Part shown: one piece after another, positions 1 to 11,600 of the stretch | How positions within the stretch are numbered: position 1 is the first letter of the stretch | How the letters are laid out: every line of letters starts with the position of its first letter | From: Pythium myriotylum | Taxonomy: Eukaryota > Oomycota > Peronosporomycetes > Pythiales > Pythiaceae | Length of the DNA: 64,000 bases | Assembly: GCA_023091665.1 (NCBI GenBank) | Contig: JALJCQ010000028.1 | Coordinates: forward strand, 186,001 to 250,000 | Direction of reading: 5' to 3' | Made by a program: the position numbers and the translations under genes | The notes under the pieces: model-generated | Told to the model about the DNA's origin: nothing | Databases searched by the model: none | What the model saw: the letters and a program-made list of their open reading frames with translations, nothing else

Positions 1-1542
1 ACTGCAACCAGACAAAACTGTCGATTTCATCACCGATGCTTTATCATCCACAGTAGCAATAAAAGCACCAGACAAACACAAATTCTCTCGACTGCTCAAC
101 TCCTTCAGCGCACCCACGACGCTCCGCAAACTAGATCGACTCTCCGCATCCGATCGCGTCATTCTCACAATCAGATCCCACACGTCGTCATCCACATTAT
201 CCGGACGACGAGGTAGCTCGCCCTCACAGATCATACGCTTCACCACATTGTTTGAAGATACCTCCTCGTACGGAATCGAGCCCGCAACTGCCTCGTAAAT
301 GCACATCCCGAACGAGTACACGTCCGACGCAAACGCCGGCTTCGTGCGGAAACACTCCGGTGCACGCCAACGAATCGCACCACCACCGTCACTGCCACCA
401 CCATCATTGTACAAATAAGATGCCGTCGGCGACTCTCTCCGGCGACTCAAGCCAAAATCGCCCACCTTCGCCTTGCCGTCAGCTGTGATCAAGATATTGT
501 TCAGCTTCATATCACCATGAACGATCTTGTTCCTGTGCAAAAACTGCAAACCCAATGCCGCCTCGTACAACAACCGCCACTTCGGTGCCTTATCACCATA
601 CCGATGCAAATAGTCGCTCATGTTGCCGTACTTCGCGAACTCGCACACGATCAGCGGCGGCGACCGCGTGTGGCACGCGCCATACATCTTGATCACGTGC
701 GGATGGGACAATCCATACCCGATCTCCACCTCCGTCACCAACTGCTCCAGTTGCTTGGTCTGATGAATATTGATGTCCTGCAACACCTTGACCACGACAC
801 TGCAACCGTCCCACATTGCGTTGTGGATGGTCGCGAAGCCACCTCGATCGAGCATCCGAGAACGGAACACGATGTCGCTCTCCGGGATGAACCACGCTGG
901 CAACTCCAGCAGGTGATCTTGATTGTCCATCGGTGCGGCGAATGGCTCCACCATGGCCCACAGCTCATCCGCAAGTGCATTCCAGCGACCATACGCTTGC
1001 GCGTGCTTCAGCAGCACGATCGTCTCGCGCGCCATCGACTCATCTGCTCCGAGCTCTTCTCTCATATCTCTGATAGATTCGCGCAGCAGATCCACGTGCT
1101 CTCGCTTCTCTTGCTCCAACTGCCGACGCCACTTGCTCTCGTCCACGCGCTCACCCAACGCAACCAGCACGCCATCGAGCCCACCCACGCTCTCGCCGTT
1201 CTCGTTCTTCTCGCCATGCATCTCCGCCACGTCTCTCGCTAGGCTCTCCGCCTCCAGCACGCGCGACGCCAGCGGCAGGGTCTTCTGTCTCCCCACCACG
1301 TACACGAGCGTTCTCACGGCCTGCTCGAAGATCTTCTCCGCCCTCTCTCGCGTCTCGCGCGCCACGCCCTCGCTCTCGCTCTTGCTCTCGCATTCGCTCT
1401 CGCGCTCTATGGTGTGTCGGAGCGCCGCGAGAACGTCGCGGAAGCGCTTGGTGAGTGAACGAAGCAGCTCCGTGGCCTCGTGGACCTCACTCTCGCGGCG
1501 CGCGAGCCTCGCGGCCTCCGCGATGTCGTCGTCGAGTCCCAT
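1..1542 (-). CDS. K1: N-terminal part of TKL-like kinase / ARM-repeat protein (runs off window)
   Basis: The frame starts at ATG 1542 (MGLDDDIAEA...) and stays open for 514 codons to base 1, so the linker end and ARM repeats lie outside the window. The first ~220 residues are helical and charged (HEATELLRSLTKRF, LASRVLEAESLAR). The kinase domain follows: Gly-rich loop DRGGFATIHNAMW, lysine in VVVKVL, catalytic loop IVHGDMKLNN, VGDFGLSRR and RWRAPECF. The catalytic loop is non-RD (HGD). Expected role, from family knowledge, is a cytosolic serine/threonine kinase of the TKL group. The 5' flank (1543-2090) matches the flank of K6 (43,500-44,076), and the next gene leftwards in the duplicated block is a PAP-A fragment. 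I chose this ATG because all paralogues keep it and the upstream in-frame stretch has no ATG. Confidence 0.85.
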   Translation of the reverse strand, partial: MGLDDDIAEAARLARRESEVHEATELLRSLTKRFRDVLAALRHTIERESECESKSESEGVARETRERAEKIFEQAVRTLVYVVGRQKTLPLASRVLEAESLARDVAEMHGEKNENGESVGGLDGVLVALGERVDESKWRRQLEQEKREHVDLLRESIRDMREELGADESMARETIVLLKHAQAYGRWNALADELWAMVEPFAAPMDNQDHLLELPAWFIPESDIVFRSRMLDRGGFATIHNAMWDGCSVVVKVLQDINIHQTKQLEQLVTEVEIGYGLSHPHVIKMYGACHTRSPPLIVCEFAKYGNMSDYLHRYGDKAPKWRLLYEAALGLQFLHRNKIVHGDMKLNNILITADGKAKVGDFGLSRRRESPTASYLYNDGGGSDGGGAIRWRAPECFRTKPAFASDVYSFGMCIYEAVAGSIPYEEVSSNNVVKRMICEGELPRRPDNVDDDVWDLIVRMTRSDAESRSSLRSVVGALKELSSRENLCLSGAFIATVDDKASVMKSTVLSGCS

Positions 1543-1593
1543 CGGAGACCAACACCACGACGAGTCAACCACCAGCAGCACAAAGCAGCCGAC

Positions 1594-1698
1594 CTACGAG
1601 CAGGAGAGACTGGCGGTGGATGCGGAGACCACCGCGTCCTGCAGCGTTGTTAGATGGAGGCTCGGAGGGACCGAGAGCGTCGGGGAGTGGGGGGCCAT
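1594..1698 (-). CDS. Conserved upstream ORF of K1 (34 codons)
   Basis: A small ORF begins MAPHSPTLSVPPS and ends at TAG 51 nt before the K1 start codon. The same leader peptide precedes K2, K5, K6 and K8. In K1 and K8 it ends at SLSCS; in the other three copies it continues to 47 residues. Its position in the presumed 5' leader suggests a translation-attenuating uORF, but duplication of the whole 5' region could also explain the conservation. Confidence 0.45.
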   Translation of the reverse strand: MAPHSPTLSVPPSLHLTTLQDAVVSASTASLSCS

Positions 1699-1739
1699 GC
1701 TGTTCTTCGGTGGGAGGTCTCGTTTACTGCTGGGAAAGG

Positions 1740-1900
1740 AGGGAGATGAGGTCGCGTAGATGAGAAGAGGGAGAAGGAGTGGAGTGGGTGGAGGAAGCGA
1801 GAGATACTGAGGTAAGATGAGAGGGGGATGGGTTGTGAATCAGTGGGCTGGGTGACTCGCTGGACTCACCGACTGAAAAGAGAGTTCTGTGGATCTTGCT
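1740..1900 (-). promoter_or_regulatory. Conserved promoter/leader block of the kinase family (K1 copy)
   Basis: Read on the minus strand, this holds the block shared by K1, K2, K5, K6 and K8: AGAACTCTCTTTTCAGTCGG, GTGAGTCCAGCGAGTCACCC, then a pyrimidine-rich stretch with CTCATCTTACCTCAGTATC and CTCATCTACGCGACCTC. In K5 and K6 the same block contains TTCACTTCCCATCC, which resembles an oomycete initiator (TCAYTYY). That identification is by eye. Confidence 0.5.
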
Positions 1901-2113
1901 TCCGTGCTGCTGTGGATGGGAGTGAGAGGAGCTATTATATTCTCCGATCCCCCCAGCGGGTGAGCCTTTGACTCGCCAGAACACTCCTCGTTGCGCTCGC
2001 TTCTACGCCGTGTAAGACGACTCGCTAGAAACTACAAGCTCGCCAACCCCGTGTATGATGTCTACCTCCCGAGCAACCCTATTCTGATGGGTTGTGAATC
2101 AGTTGGGCTGGCT

Positions 2114-2187
2114 GGACCCACCGACTGAAAAGAGAGTTCTGTGGATCTTTTGTTCCACAGAACTCTTTCCTTTCAGTCGGTGAGTCC
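2114..2187. repeat. Imperfect inverted repeat made of two opposed promoter motifs
   Basis: Left arm 2114-2145 (ACCGACTGAAAAGAGAGTTC) and right arm 2154-2187 (GAACTCTTTCCTTTCAGTCG) are near-perfect reverse complements around an 8-nt loop. Both arms are copies of the motif found upstream of the kinase genes. A further copy in the left-arm orientation lies at about 1855-1895. Confidence 0.75.
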
Positions 2188-2234
2188 AGTGAGTCACGCA
2201 AAGAGTCACAGCTATTAGGGTACATTAATTGCGC

Positions 2235-2915
2235 TCAATAGACTTCACCTTCATCATCATCAGATTCGCGGTACTCGACAAACGGGCGATTGACCGTTTC
2301 ACTCTCGGTCTTGGCCGCATGCACGTGGAGAGGCTGGAGGTGGCCGTCGCGGAATCGGACGAAGGACGAAGTGGCCAACTTGACGTACGCGTCGCTGCCG
2401 TTCTGCGTGAAGTACCGGAACTGCCAGGAGCACCGCATGTTGACGAGCGGTCCGAACTTGATCTTGCCGGCGCTGTCGGTCGCATTCGCGTACACGTAGT
2501 CGAGGAACTCGCTGTCGGCCATCGGTGTCGCTTCGTCGTCGACACAGTACGCGCCGATCCAGTCCAGTGCTGAGGCTGTGTGCTTGTTATACGTCACCGT
2601 GACGGTGACTGACTCGAGTTGGTCGATGACCGTCTTGGAGACTTGCAGCGCGACCGAGAGCGAGCCCTGCGGGGCCTGGCTCGCAGCCACGCTCACGTGG
2701 GCAGTCGCAGCGTTCGCTGAGAACGAGCATCCAGCTCGGTGCGGGTCGGACCCACACGGTCCTGCGCCGTCGTGGTAGAGCCAAGCGCCTCCACGGACGA
2801 TCTCGTGGGCGCGGTTGCGGAAAGTGACGTTAGCAGCTCCAGTGACCACTGGTGAGCCACTGAGCACTGTCGTGGCCAACAGCACGAGCGTCGTCGCGAT
2901 ACTTGTTGCAGCCAT
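2235..2915 (-). CDS. Purple acid phosphatase subfamily A, N-terminal domain only (truncated)
   Basis: The ORF of 226 residues begins with a clear signal peptide (MAATSIATTLVLLATTVLSG) and continues through the N-terminal beta-sandwich (Fn3-like) domain of PAPs (HEIVRGGAWLYHDGAGPCG, LDWIGAYCVDDE, VNMRCSWQFRYF). Compared with the full copy at 50359, an in-frame segment after HVHAAKTE is missing. The frame then leaves homology after FVEYRES and ends DDDEGEVY with its own TGA. The whole metallophosphatase domain, and so all metal ligands, is absent. It shares a conserved 673-bp divergent intergenic region with the PAP-B fragment at 3589. It is either a pseudogene or a secreted domain-only product; it cannot be a phosphatase. 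Confidence 0.75.
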   Translation of the reverse strand: MAATSIATTLVLLATTVLSGSPVVTGAANVTFRNRAHEIVRGGAWLYHDGAGPCGSDPHRAGCSFSANAATAHVSVAASQAPQGSLSVALQVSKTVIDQLESVTVTVTYNKHTASALDWIGAYCVDDEATPMADSEFLDYVYANATDSAGKIKFGPLVNMRCSWQFRYFTQNGSDAYVKLATSSFVRFRDGHLQPLHVHAAKTESETVNRPFVEYRESDDDEGEVY

Positions 2916-3588
2916 GAGATGGAGAAGGCGGATAATAGCGGAATGGCGCGATCCGGAACCGTCATCGTCCTCGCGGCGGTTGGTCCGAGAAACGGCTCAC
3001 CTGGGAAGGCGGAGGCTCGGAAACTGCTCGTCCGCGAGAGCGAGAGCGACGCGCGACGGAGCGGCATCCGCTGCGGCGGCCGTTGGACTCGCGGCGCGTT
3101 GTCTTCCTGTGCCGCTGATCACTGGGACACGGCCGAGTGGCATCTGCGACGGCGAGTCCCACGATGACTCAGAGTCAAGTGAGCTCGTAGCTCCATGGAG
3201 AGGTGAGTTGACTGATGGGACCTGTGAGAGTTGATGTCGAGGCTCCCGACGGATCGGAGCCCCTTTCGGGATGGCTGAAGTGCGTGGTATTGCAGTGGAT
3301 GGAGGCATGAAGATCACTTGTATGAGTTGATGATGGGCTATTTGGACTGGATTAGGTGAGTCGACATAGAAAAGACACGCTCCTGGGCGCAAGGACAGGG
3401 CTCCGTGTGTCCAACAGAGCGGACCTCTGTTGTCGCATACGTGGACACCCTGCTGGCCCTTTGATGATGGGTACAATCGTCGCGACCGTATCGGTTTACA
3501 CGGGGAAACAGACTCATTGAGGTCGTTCAGCTCGCCTGCTCTGCAGACACTGCCCGCACCAGCGACGCCATATCATCTCTCAGAGGTC
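2916..3588. promoter_or_regulatory. Divergent intergenic region between PAP-A and PAP-B (copy 1)
   Basis: This 673-bp stretch separates the start codons of the two divergent PAP genes and has no convincing gene. The same sequence, lightly changed, is at 14115-14816 and inverted at 49662-50358. Conservation of all three copies fits a bidirectional promoter, although recent duplication alone could explain it. Confidence 0.6.
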
Positions 3589-4611
3589 ATGGCTACACCA
3601 ACTGGCCCCAAAGGTCGTCGATGGAAGCGAGCCTCGACATCGCCCACGATGCTCGTCGCCCTGCTGCTGCTGCTGCTGCCAGTGGCCAGCGCCTCGCACG
3701 CCGCGCGCCACGTCGACAACGCGCGTCGCGGCGGCGCGTGGACGCTCCACGCCGAGCTCGACGCCGCGCCGTGCGCGTTGTCGCGCTGCAGCTTTGCCGA
3801 CGGAGACCACGCGCCCACGAATCCGCTCTTCACGGCCTTTCGACAGCGAGTCGCGCGATGGGAAGACACCGACGCAGTGCAATTGGATGCAGTGCCGCGA
3901 GTGACCATGCGTGTGTCGAGCACGACGATCGACCACATGGACAAGCTCACGGTCTCGTACCAGGTGCACGGACGACCAGGGACCGAGAACGACTGGATCG
4001 GCGCGGACTGCATGGGCAACGAGACCTCTCCATCGCAAGACCACGACTACATTGACTGGAGGTGGACCGACGGAAAAAGCGTCGACTCGGTGCCGTTCGG
4101 GCCGCTCACGAACATGCGCTGCGTGTGGCAGTTCCGGTTTTTCGCGTCACTGGACTCGTCGACGACCTATACGAAGCTCGCGGAGAGCGACTGCGCGAGA
4201 TTTCAAGCGGGAGCAACCCAGCCACAGCAAGTCCACCTGGCTATGACACAGGATCCAACGCAGTCTCGCGTCTCATGGACCAGTGTGACTTGTCTCGAGC
4301 CTTTCGTGTGGCACGGTCGTTCTTCTGAGAACTTGCACAAGAAAGCGCGAGCAAACGCGACGACGTACCATGCAAGCGATACGTGTAGCGCGCCAGCCAC
4401 GGTCGTATCTGCTCAATTCTTTCGCGAGCCAGGAATGCTGTGTAGACCTCGTGTGAATCTCTGGCGTTGGCCAAACACTGTTCATACGGAAGTTACATCA
4501 CCGCGCGTTCCACAGACCGGACATCAAAGCCGAGTATATGTTCCTCTGATTAGGAGCGAACTTCATTTATTGTGGGATTTGAGTTATTTGCCGCCCACAC
4601 CAGGCTCTTAA
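3589..4611 (+). pseudogene. Purple acid phosphatase subfamily B, truncated after the N-terminal domains
   Basis: Translation from ATG 3589 gives a 340-residue ORF. It starts MATPTGPKGRRWKRASTSPT followed by a hydrophobic leucine run (signal peptide or anchor), then the PAP N-terminal beta-sandwich region (LTVSYQVHGRPGTENDWIG, FGPLTNMRCVWQFRFFAS, VSWTSVTCLEPFVWHGRSS). Homology to the full subfamily-B copy at 14817 stops at FREPGML (~4440). The remaining ~57 codons read unrelated sequence. No GDxG, GDxxY, GNHE or GHxH motif remains. The breakpoint and the sequence after it recur in the fragments at 48760-49661 and 61150-61854, so the truncation is older than those duplications. Convergent with K2. 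Confidence 0.8.
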
Positions 4612-4696
4612 TCTGCCGCGCGAAACGGGTGTAAATAAGGGTTACAAAGTAGGGTTATGAAGGGTACGAATCGGTTACGTCATTGGAAATCGGAGA

Positions 4697-5044
4697 TTGT
4701 GGTGGTGTGGGAGGCCCATGTACGGGAGCGAGCTTAGGTGGTTGGCAGTGACGCTCGTGTACGCCTATGCTGTGCCAGAGGCCACTGTCGCTCGAATTCT
4801 AGGAGTGTCGTCACGAGCTTTGGGGCGCTGGTTCAAGCAGTCACGTGCTCGCGAAGGCGCGCGGTCGGCGGACGTCGTACCCGCCCCACGTCGTCGAACA
4901 CATTTCTACGAACGAAAAAAAAATAGTGGTGCGGCTGGTCTTCCCAATCTCGCCTACCTTCACTGTGAGACTGTAGAGCATATAAATATAAATTTGCCGG
5001 TGGACGATTTGGAGTCTTGTTCTGGCAGAATGCCGCTCGGGTAA
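4697..5044 (+). pseudogene. Transposase N-terminal helix-turn-helix fragment (IS630/Tc1-like)
   Basis: The frame reads MYGSELRWLAVTLVYAYAVP, then EATVARILGVSSRALGRWFK. This has the layout of the homeodomain-like helix-turn-helix at the N-terminus of IS630/Tc1-type transposases (…ELRW…, …V…ILGVS…RW…). No DDE catalytic region follows and the frame ends at 5044. It is probably a decayed element. The family call rests on pattern alone. Confidence 0.45.
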
Positions 5045-5631
5045 CGGCTTTCTGGCGGTCGACAAGCACAAATCTGCGTCCAACCGATTTGAAAGCAGAC
5101 CACCACGCGTTAATCGGGGATCAAGAATGCAGTTTTCAAACTAACAGGGGTTACTTCGCGTATTTATACGTTTCTTGAGGGTTATATACGCAATTTGAAG
5201 CTCTAAATCTGCCAGATTTGCTATTCATTTGGACAAATAAGTTGAATCCCACAATACCACCTCATGTACACCCGCGGAACTCAGCATTAGCCTCAATCAA
5301 TCTCTCCGTCAAGGTCGTCGAAGAACAACATTCCAGTGTTGCTTGTATCTTTACCGATCCATCTCGATCACTGCAACAAGACTAGAGGAACGGTCGAGAA
5401 TGACAGACAGAGTACACTGCTGTCAGTTACGGTTGCCTCAGCGACCACAGAAATCTTTTGCACTCGTCAGTTGCCTGAAAATAAAATAAAAAAGTGAAGC
5501 ATGGAGCCTCAGACCCTTCTGGTCGACGATCGCTTTATTCCATTGCTCGGGTTTGTGTGAAACGACAGAGTATCCAAGAGAGAACGGAAAAAACAGCTTC
5601 ATATGGTTTCGCATCACTACGCTGGTGCAGA
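5045..5631. other. Intergenic: 3' flank of K2, no gene seen
   Basis: The part from ~5290 to 5625, read on the minus strand, resembles the sequences that follow K6 (48,330-48,600) and K8 (60,715-61,070), including AATGGA...GAGAACGG near the stop codon and a stretch like GGTTGCCTCAGCG. It is a shared 3' flank/UTR-like block. I see no ORF of its own. Confidence 0.5.
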
Positions 5632-8600
5632 TTAAGCGAAGACTCCCCAGATGCCTTCATAACCACTGTTCTTCAGTATCGTCTTCGCGTGTCTGCGAAT
5701 ACGGTGGTCGTGACGGAGGTTCATGCAGACGGCCACCGCACCAGCATCTACGATTTCCTTCGAAACAGACGACTCGAAACTCATCGCAGAGAGAACGTCC
5801 GCGGCCTTTAACCTGCATTCATCTGATCCTGTCTTAAGCAGTTGAATCAACGGAGGGATCCCGCCAGCCCTCGTGATAGCAACACTGTTCTCAGGAGAGT
5901 TGGCACCGATGTTACCGAGTGCATACGCGGCCCATTGTTTACACGCTTCCGATCCCGACTTCAACAGCTCAATCAACGGGACAATCCCGCCAGCACTCGC
6001 GATAGCAACTCTGTTCTCGGGTGAGTCAAGAGCAGCAATACCGAGCGCATACGCGGCCTCTTGCATGCACGCTTCCGATCCCGACTTCAACAGCTCAACC
6101 AACGGAACAATCGCGCCAGCCCTCGCGATAGCAACACTGTTCTCAAGAGAGCCAACAGCGACCTGGCCAAGTGCACGCGCGGCCTGTTGCTTACACGCAT
6201 CCGATCCCGACGCCAACAGCTCAATCAACGGAACAATCGCGCCAGCACTCGCGATAGCAACACTGATCTCAGGAGAGTTGCCACCGATGTTACCGAGTGC
6301 ACGCGCGGCTTCTTGCTTGCACGCATCCGATCTCGACTTCAACAGCTCAACCAACGGAACAATCGCGCCAGCACTCGCGATTGCAACACTGTTCTCAGGA
6401 GAGTTGGCACCGATGTTACCGAGTGCATACGCGGCCCATTGTTTACACGCATCCGATCCCGACTTCAACAGCTCAACCAACGGAACAATCGCGCCAGCAC
6501 TCGCGATAGCAACTCTGTTCTCAGGAGAGTTGGCACCGATGTTACCGAGTGCATACGCGGCCCATTGTTTACACGCATCCGATCCCGACTTCAATAGCTC
6601 AATCAACGGGACAATCCCGCCAGCACTCGCGATAGCAACACTGTTCTCAGGAGAGTTGGCACCGATGTTACCGAGTGCATACGCGGCCCATTGTTTACAC
6701 GCATCCGATCCCGACTTCAACAGCTCAACCAACGGAACAATCGCGCCAGCACTCGCGATAGCAACACTGTTCTCAGGAGAGTTGGCACCGATGTTACCGA
6801 GTGCATACGCGGCCCATTGTTTACACGCATCCGATCCCGACTTCAACAGCTCAACCAACGGAACAATCGCGCCAGCACTCGCGATAGCAACACTGTTCTC
6901 AGGAGAGTTGGCACCGATGTTACCGAGTGCATACGCGGCCCATTGTTTACACGCATCCGATCCCGACTTCAACAGCTCAACCAACGGAACAATCGCGCCA
7001 GCACTCGCGATAGCAACACTGTTCTCAGGAGAGTTGGCACCGATGTTACCGAGTGCATACGCGGCCCATTGTTTACACGCATCCGATCCCGACTTCAACA
7101 GCTCAACCAACGGAACAATCGCGCCAGCACTCGCGATAGCAACACTGTTCTCAGGAGAGTTGGCACCGATGTTACCGAGTGCATACGCGGCCCATTGTTT
7201 ACACGCATCCGATCCCGACTTCAACAGCTCAATCAACGGGACAATCCCGCCAGCACTCGCGATAGCAACTCTGTTCTCGGGTGAGTCAAGAGCAGCAATA
7301 CCGAGCGCATACGCGGCCTATTGCATGCACGCTTCCGATCCCGACTTCAACAGCTCAACCAACGGAACAATCCCGCCAGCACTCGCGATAGCAACACTGT
7401 TCTCAGGAGAGTTGGCACCGATGTTACCGAGTGCATACGCGGCCCATTGTTTACACGCATCCGATCCCGACTTCAACAGCTCAATCAACGGGACAATCCC
7501 GCCAGCACTCGCGATAGCAACACTGTTCTCAGGAGAGTTACCGCCACCAATGTTACCGAGTGCACGCGCGGCCTTTTGCTTGCACGCATCCGATCCCGAC
7601 TTCAACAGCTCAACCAACGGAACAATCGCGCCAGCACTCGCGATAGCAACACTGTTCTCAGGAGAGTTGGCACCGATGTTACCGAGTGCATACGCGGCCC
7701 ATTGTTTACACGCATCCGATCCCGACTTCAACAGCTCAATCAACGGGACAATCCCGCCAGCACTCGCGATAGCAACACTGTTCTCAGGAGAGTTGAAAGC
7801 GACTGTACCGAGTGCACGCGCGGCCTGTTGCTTGCACGCATCCGATCCCGACTTCAACAGCTCAACCAACGGAACAATCGCGCCAGCACTCGCGATAGCA
7901 ACACTGTTCTCAGGAGAGTTGGCACCGATGTTACCGAGTGCATACGCGGCCCATTGTTTACACGCATCCGATCCCGACTTCAACAGCTCAACCAACGGAA
8001 CAATCGCGCCAGCACTCGCGATAGCAACTCTGTTCTCAGGAGAGTTGGCACCGATGTTACCGAGTGCATACGCGGCCCATTGTTTACACGCATCCGATCC
8101 CGACTTCAACAGCTCAATCAACGGGACAATCCCGCCAGCACTCGCGATAGCAACTCTGTTCTCGGGTGAGTCAAGAGCAGCAATACCGAGCGCATACGCG
8201 GCCTATTGCATGCACGCTTCCGATCCCGACTTCAACAGCTCAACCAACGGAACAATCCCGCCAGCACTCGCGATAGCAACACTGTTCTCAGGAGAGTTGG
8301 CACCGATGTTACCGAGTGCACGCGCGGCTTCTTGCTTGCACGCATCCGATCCCGACTTCAACAGCTCAACCAACGGAACAATCGCGCCAGCACTCGCGAT
8401 AGCAACACTGTTCTCAGGAGAGTTGGCACCGATGTTACCGAGTGCATACGCGGCCCATTGTTTACACGCATCCGATCCCGACTTCAACAGCTCAACCAAC
8501 GGAACAATCGCGCCAGCACTCGCGATAGCAACACTGTTCTCAGGAGAGTTGGCACCGATGTTACCGAGTGCATACGCGGCCCATTGTTTACACGCATCCG

Positions 8601-11600
8601 ATCCCGACTTCAACAGCTCAATCAACGGGACAATCCCGCCAGCACTCGCGATAGCAACTCTGTTCTCGGGTGAGTCAAGAGCAGCAATACCGAGCGCATA
8701 CGCGGCCTATTGCATGCACGCTTCCGATCCCGACTTCAACAGCTCAACCAACGGAACAATCCCGCCAGCACTCGCGATAGCAACACTGTTCTCAGGAGAG
8801 TTGGCACCGATGTTACCGAGTGCACGCGCGGCTTCTTGCTTGCACGCATCCGATCCCGACTTCAACAGCTCAACCAACGGAACAATCGCGCCAGCACTCG
8901 CGATTGCAACACTGTTCTCAGGAGAGTTGGCACCGATGTTACCGAGTGCATACGCGGCCCATTGTTTACACGCATCCGATCCCGACTTCAACAGCTCAAT
9001 CAACGGGACAATCCCGCCAGCACTCGCGATAGCAACACTGTTCTCAGGAGAGTTGGCACCGATGTTACCGAGTGCACGCGCGGCTTCTTGCTTGCACGCA
9101 TCCGATCCCGACTTCAACAGCTCAACCAACGGAACAATCGCGCCAGCACTCGCGATAGCAACACTGTTCTCAGGAGAGTTGAAAGCGACTGTACCGAGCG
9201 CATACGCGGCCCAACGTTTACACCCATCCGATCCCGACTTCAACAGCTCAATCAACGGAACAATCGCGCCAGCCCTCGCGATAGCAACACTGTTCTCAGG
9301 AGAGTTGAAAGCGACTGTACCGAGTGCACGCGCGGCCTGTTGCTTGCACGCATCCGATCCCGACTTCAACAGCTCAACCAACGGAACAATCGCGCCAGCC
9401 CTCGCGATAGCAACACTGTTCTCAGGAGAGTTGAAAGCGACTGTACCGAGCGCATACGCGGCCCAACGTTTACACCCATCCGATCCCGACTTCAACAGCT
9501 CAATCAACGGAACAATCGCGCCAGCCCTCGCGATAGCAGCTCTATTCTCAGATGAGAGATTGGCAAGTATTCCCGTTGCGAGAGACGCACACTGCCTGCT
9601 GCGATGTTCACTCGACTCGAGCATAGACACCAATGGCCCGATGGATTCTCGTAATAACGCATTCTTCGACATGTTGCTTCCGCGGGCCATGTAACCAAAC
9701 GCATTCGCTGCTGCCGCATTCACTTGGGCATCGTCAACCTTCAGTAACCGAAGCAGCTCCAACACGATGTGATTCACGTTCTTCTCCGCATCAATCAGGT
9801 TATCTCCACAACAGATCGAGAACACTTCGATCGCTTCCAGTCGAGCCTCACGTGACGTCTCGTCCGCCATCTGATCGTACAGAGCAGACAACTCGACCTC
9901 ATCTGGCCGATGCAAAGTAGCTTTGATTTGGTTCACAAGAGATGTCATGGAGCGAGACAACACGCTGTTGTTGATGCTATCCAATATATCAAATGCGTAG
10001 AACTTGTATGCGGAGGGGGCCTCCGCGCTCTCAGCGATCCGCTTCAAAACAGGGACTCCGCCATCGGCAAACAGTTGAGCGTATATCTCTTGTGAGATGC
10101 CGTTACGGAAAGCCCACTTCAAAGCTCGCAGTTGACGACCTGGGTCCTCAGTCTGCCGCAGCGCCTCGACTGCCTGCGAGACCGACCCAAACGCGTCTGT
10201 CTCCACAACTTCGTCTGCGTTCACACTTCCAACAATGCACTCGGGCAAAGCTGGCGACTTCATCGCCGATGCACTATCCGGAGTGGCAACGGGAACTCCA
10301 GACGAACATAAATCATCTCGACTGCTCAACTCCTTCAGCTTACCCACGACGCTCCGCAAACTTGATCGACACTCCGGATCTGATCGCGTCATTCTCTCAA
10401 TCAACTCCCAAACCTCGTCATCCACATTATCCGGACGACGAGGCAACTCGCCATCACAAATCATACGCTTTACCACGTCGTTTGAACACACCTCCTCGTA
10501 CGGAATCGCGCCTGCAATTGCCTCGTAAATGCACATCCCGAACGAGTACACGTCCGACGCAAACGCCGGCTTCGTGCGGAAACACTCGGGTGCACGCCAT
10601 CGAATCGCACCACCACCGTCACTGCCAACACCGTCATTGTACAAATACGATGCCGTCGGCGACTCTCTCCGGCGACTCAAACCAAAGTCTCCCACCTTCG
10701 CCTTGCCGTCACCTGTGATCAAGATATTGTTCAGCTTCATATCACCATGAACGATCTTGTTCCTGTGCAAGAACTGCAAACCCAACGCCGCCTCGTACAA
10801 CAACCGCCACTTAGGCGCCGTCTCACCATACCGATGCAAATAGTCGCTCATGTTGCCGTACTTCGCGAACTCGCACACGATCAGCGGCGGCGACCTCGTA
10901 TGGCACGCGCCATACATCTTGATCACGTGCGGATGGGACAATCCATACCCGATCTCCACCTCCGTCACCAACTGCTTCAGCTGCTTGGTCTGATGAATAT
11001 TGATACCCTCCACCACCTTGACCACGACACTGCAACCGTCCCACACTGCGTTGTGGATGGTCGCGAAGCCACCTCGATCGAGCATCCGAGAACGGAACAC
11101 GATGTCGCTCTCCGGGATGAACCACGCTGGCAAATCCAGCAAGTGATCTCGATTGTCCATCCGTGCGGCGAATTGCTCCACCATGGCCCACAGCTCATCC
11201 GCCAGTGCATTCCAGCGACCGTACGCTTGCGCGTGCTTCAGCAGCACGATCGTCTCGCGCGCCATCGACTCATCTGCTCCTAACTCGTCTCTCACATCGC
11301 TGATGGATTCGCGCAGCAGATCCACGTGCTCTCTCTTCTCTTGCTCCAGCCGCCGACACCACTTGTTCTCGTCCACGCGCTCACCCAACGCAACCAGCAC
11401 GCCATCGAGTCCACCCACGACCCCGCCGTTCTCGTTCTTGACACCATGCAAGTCCGCCACGGCCCTCGCCAGGCTCTCCGCCTCCAGCACGCGCGACGCT
11501 AGCGGCAGCGTCTTCTGTCTCCCCACCACGTACACGAGCGTCCTCACGGCCTGCTCGAAGATCTTCTCCGCCCTGTCTCGCGTCTCGCGCGCCACGCCCT

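Noticed and set aside
899..961. Numerous 60-280 codon ORFs on the opposite strand of the kinase genes (e.g. 517-1242, 923-1759, 9993-10718)
   Set aside because: They recur at the same place opposite every kinase copy, have low-complexity Arg/Ser/His-rich composition, and are frame shadows of GC-rich coding DNA.
5800..9560. CRISPR-like or satellite array
   Set aside because: The 126-bp period has no alternating unique spacers; the repeats encode 42-residue ARM units in frame with a kinase.
5873..9694. A 1273-codon plus-strand ORF (MIATLFSGELAPMLPSAYAA...) opposite the K2 array
   Set aside because: It is the antisense of the 126-bp ARM repeats. Because the unit length is a multiple of three and the unit lacks stops in that frame, the frame stays open automatically. 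Other plus frames are open over the same repeats. The sense strand has the conserved kinase and ARM homology.
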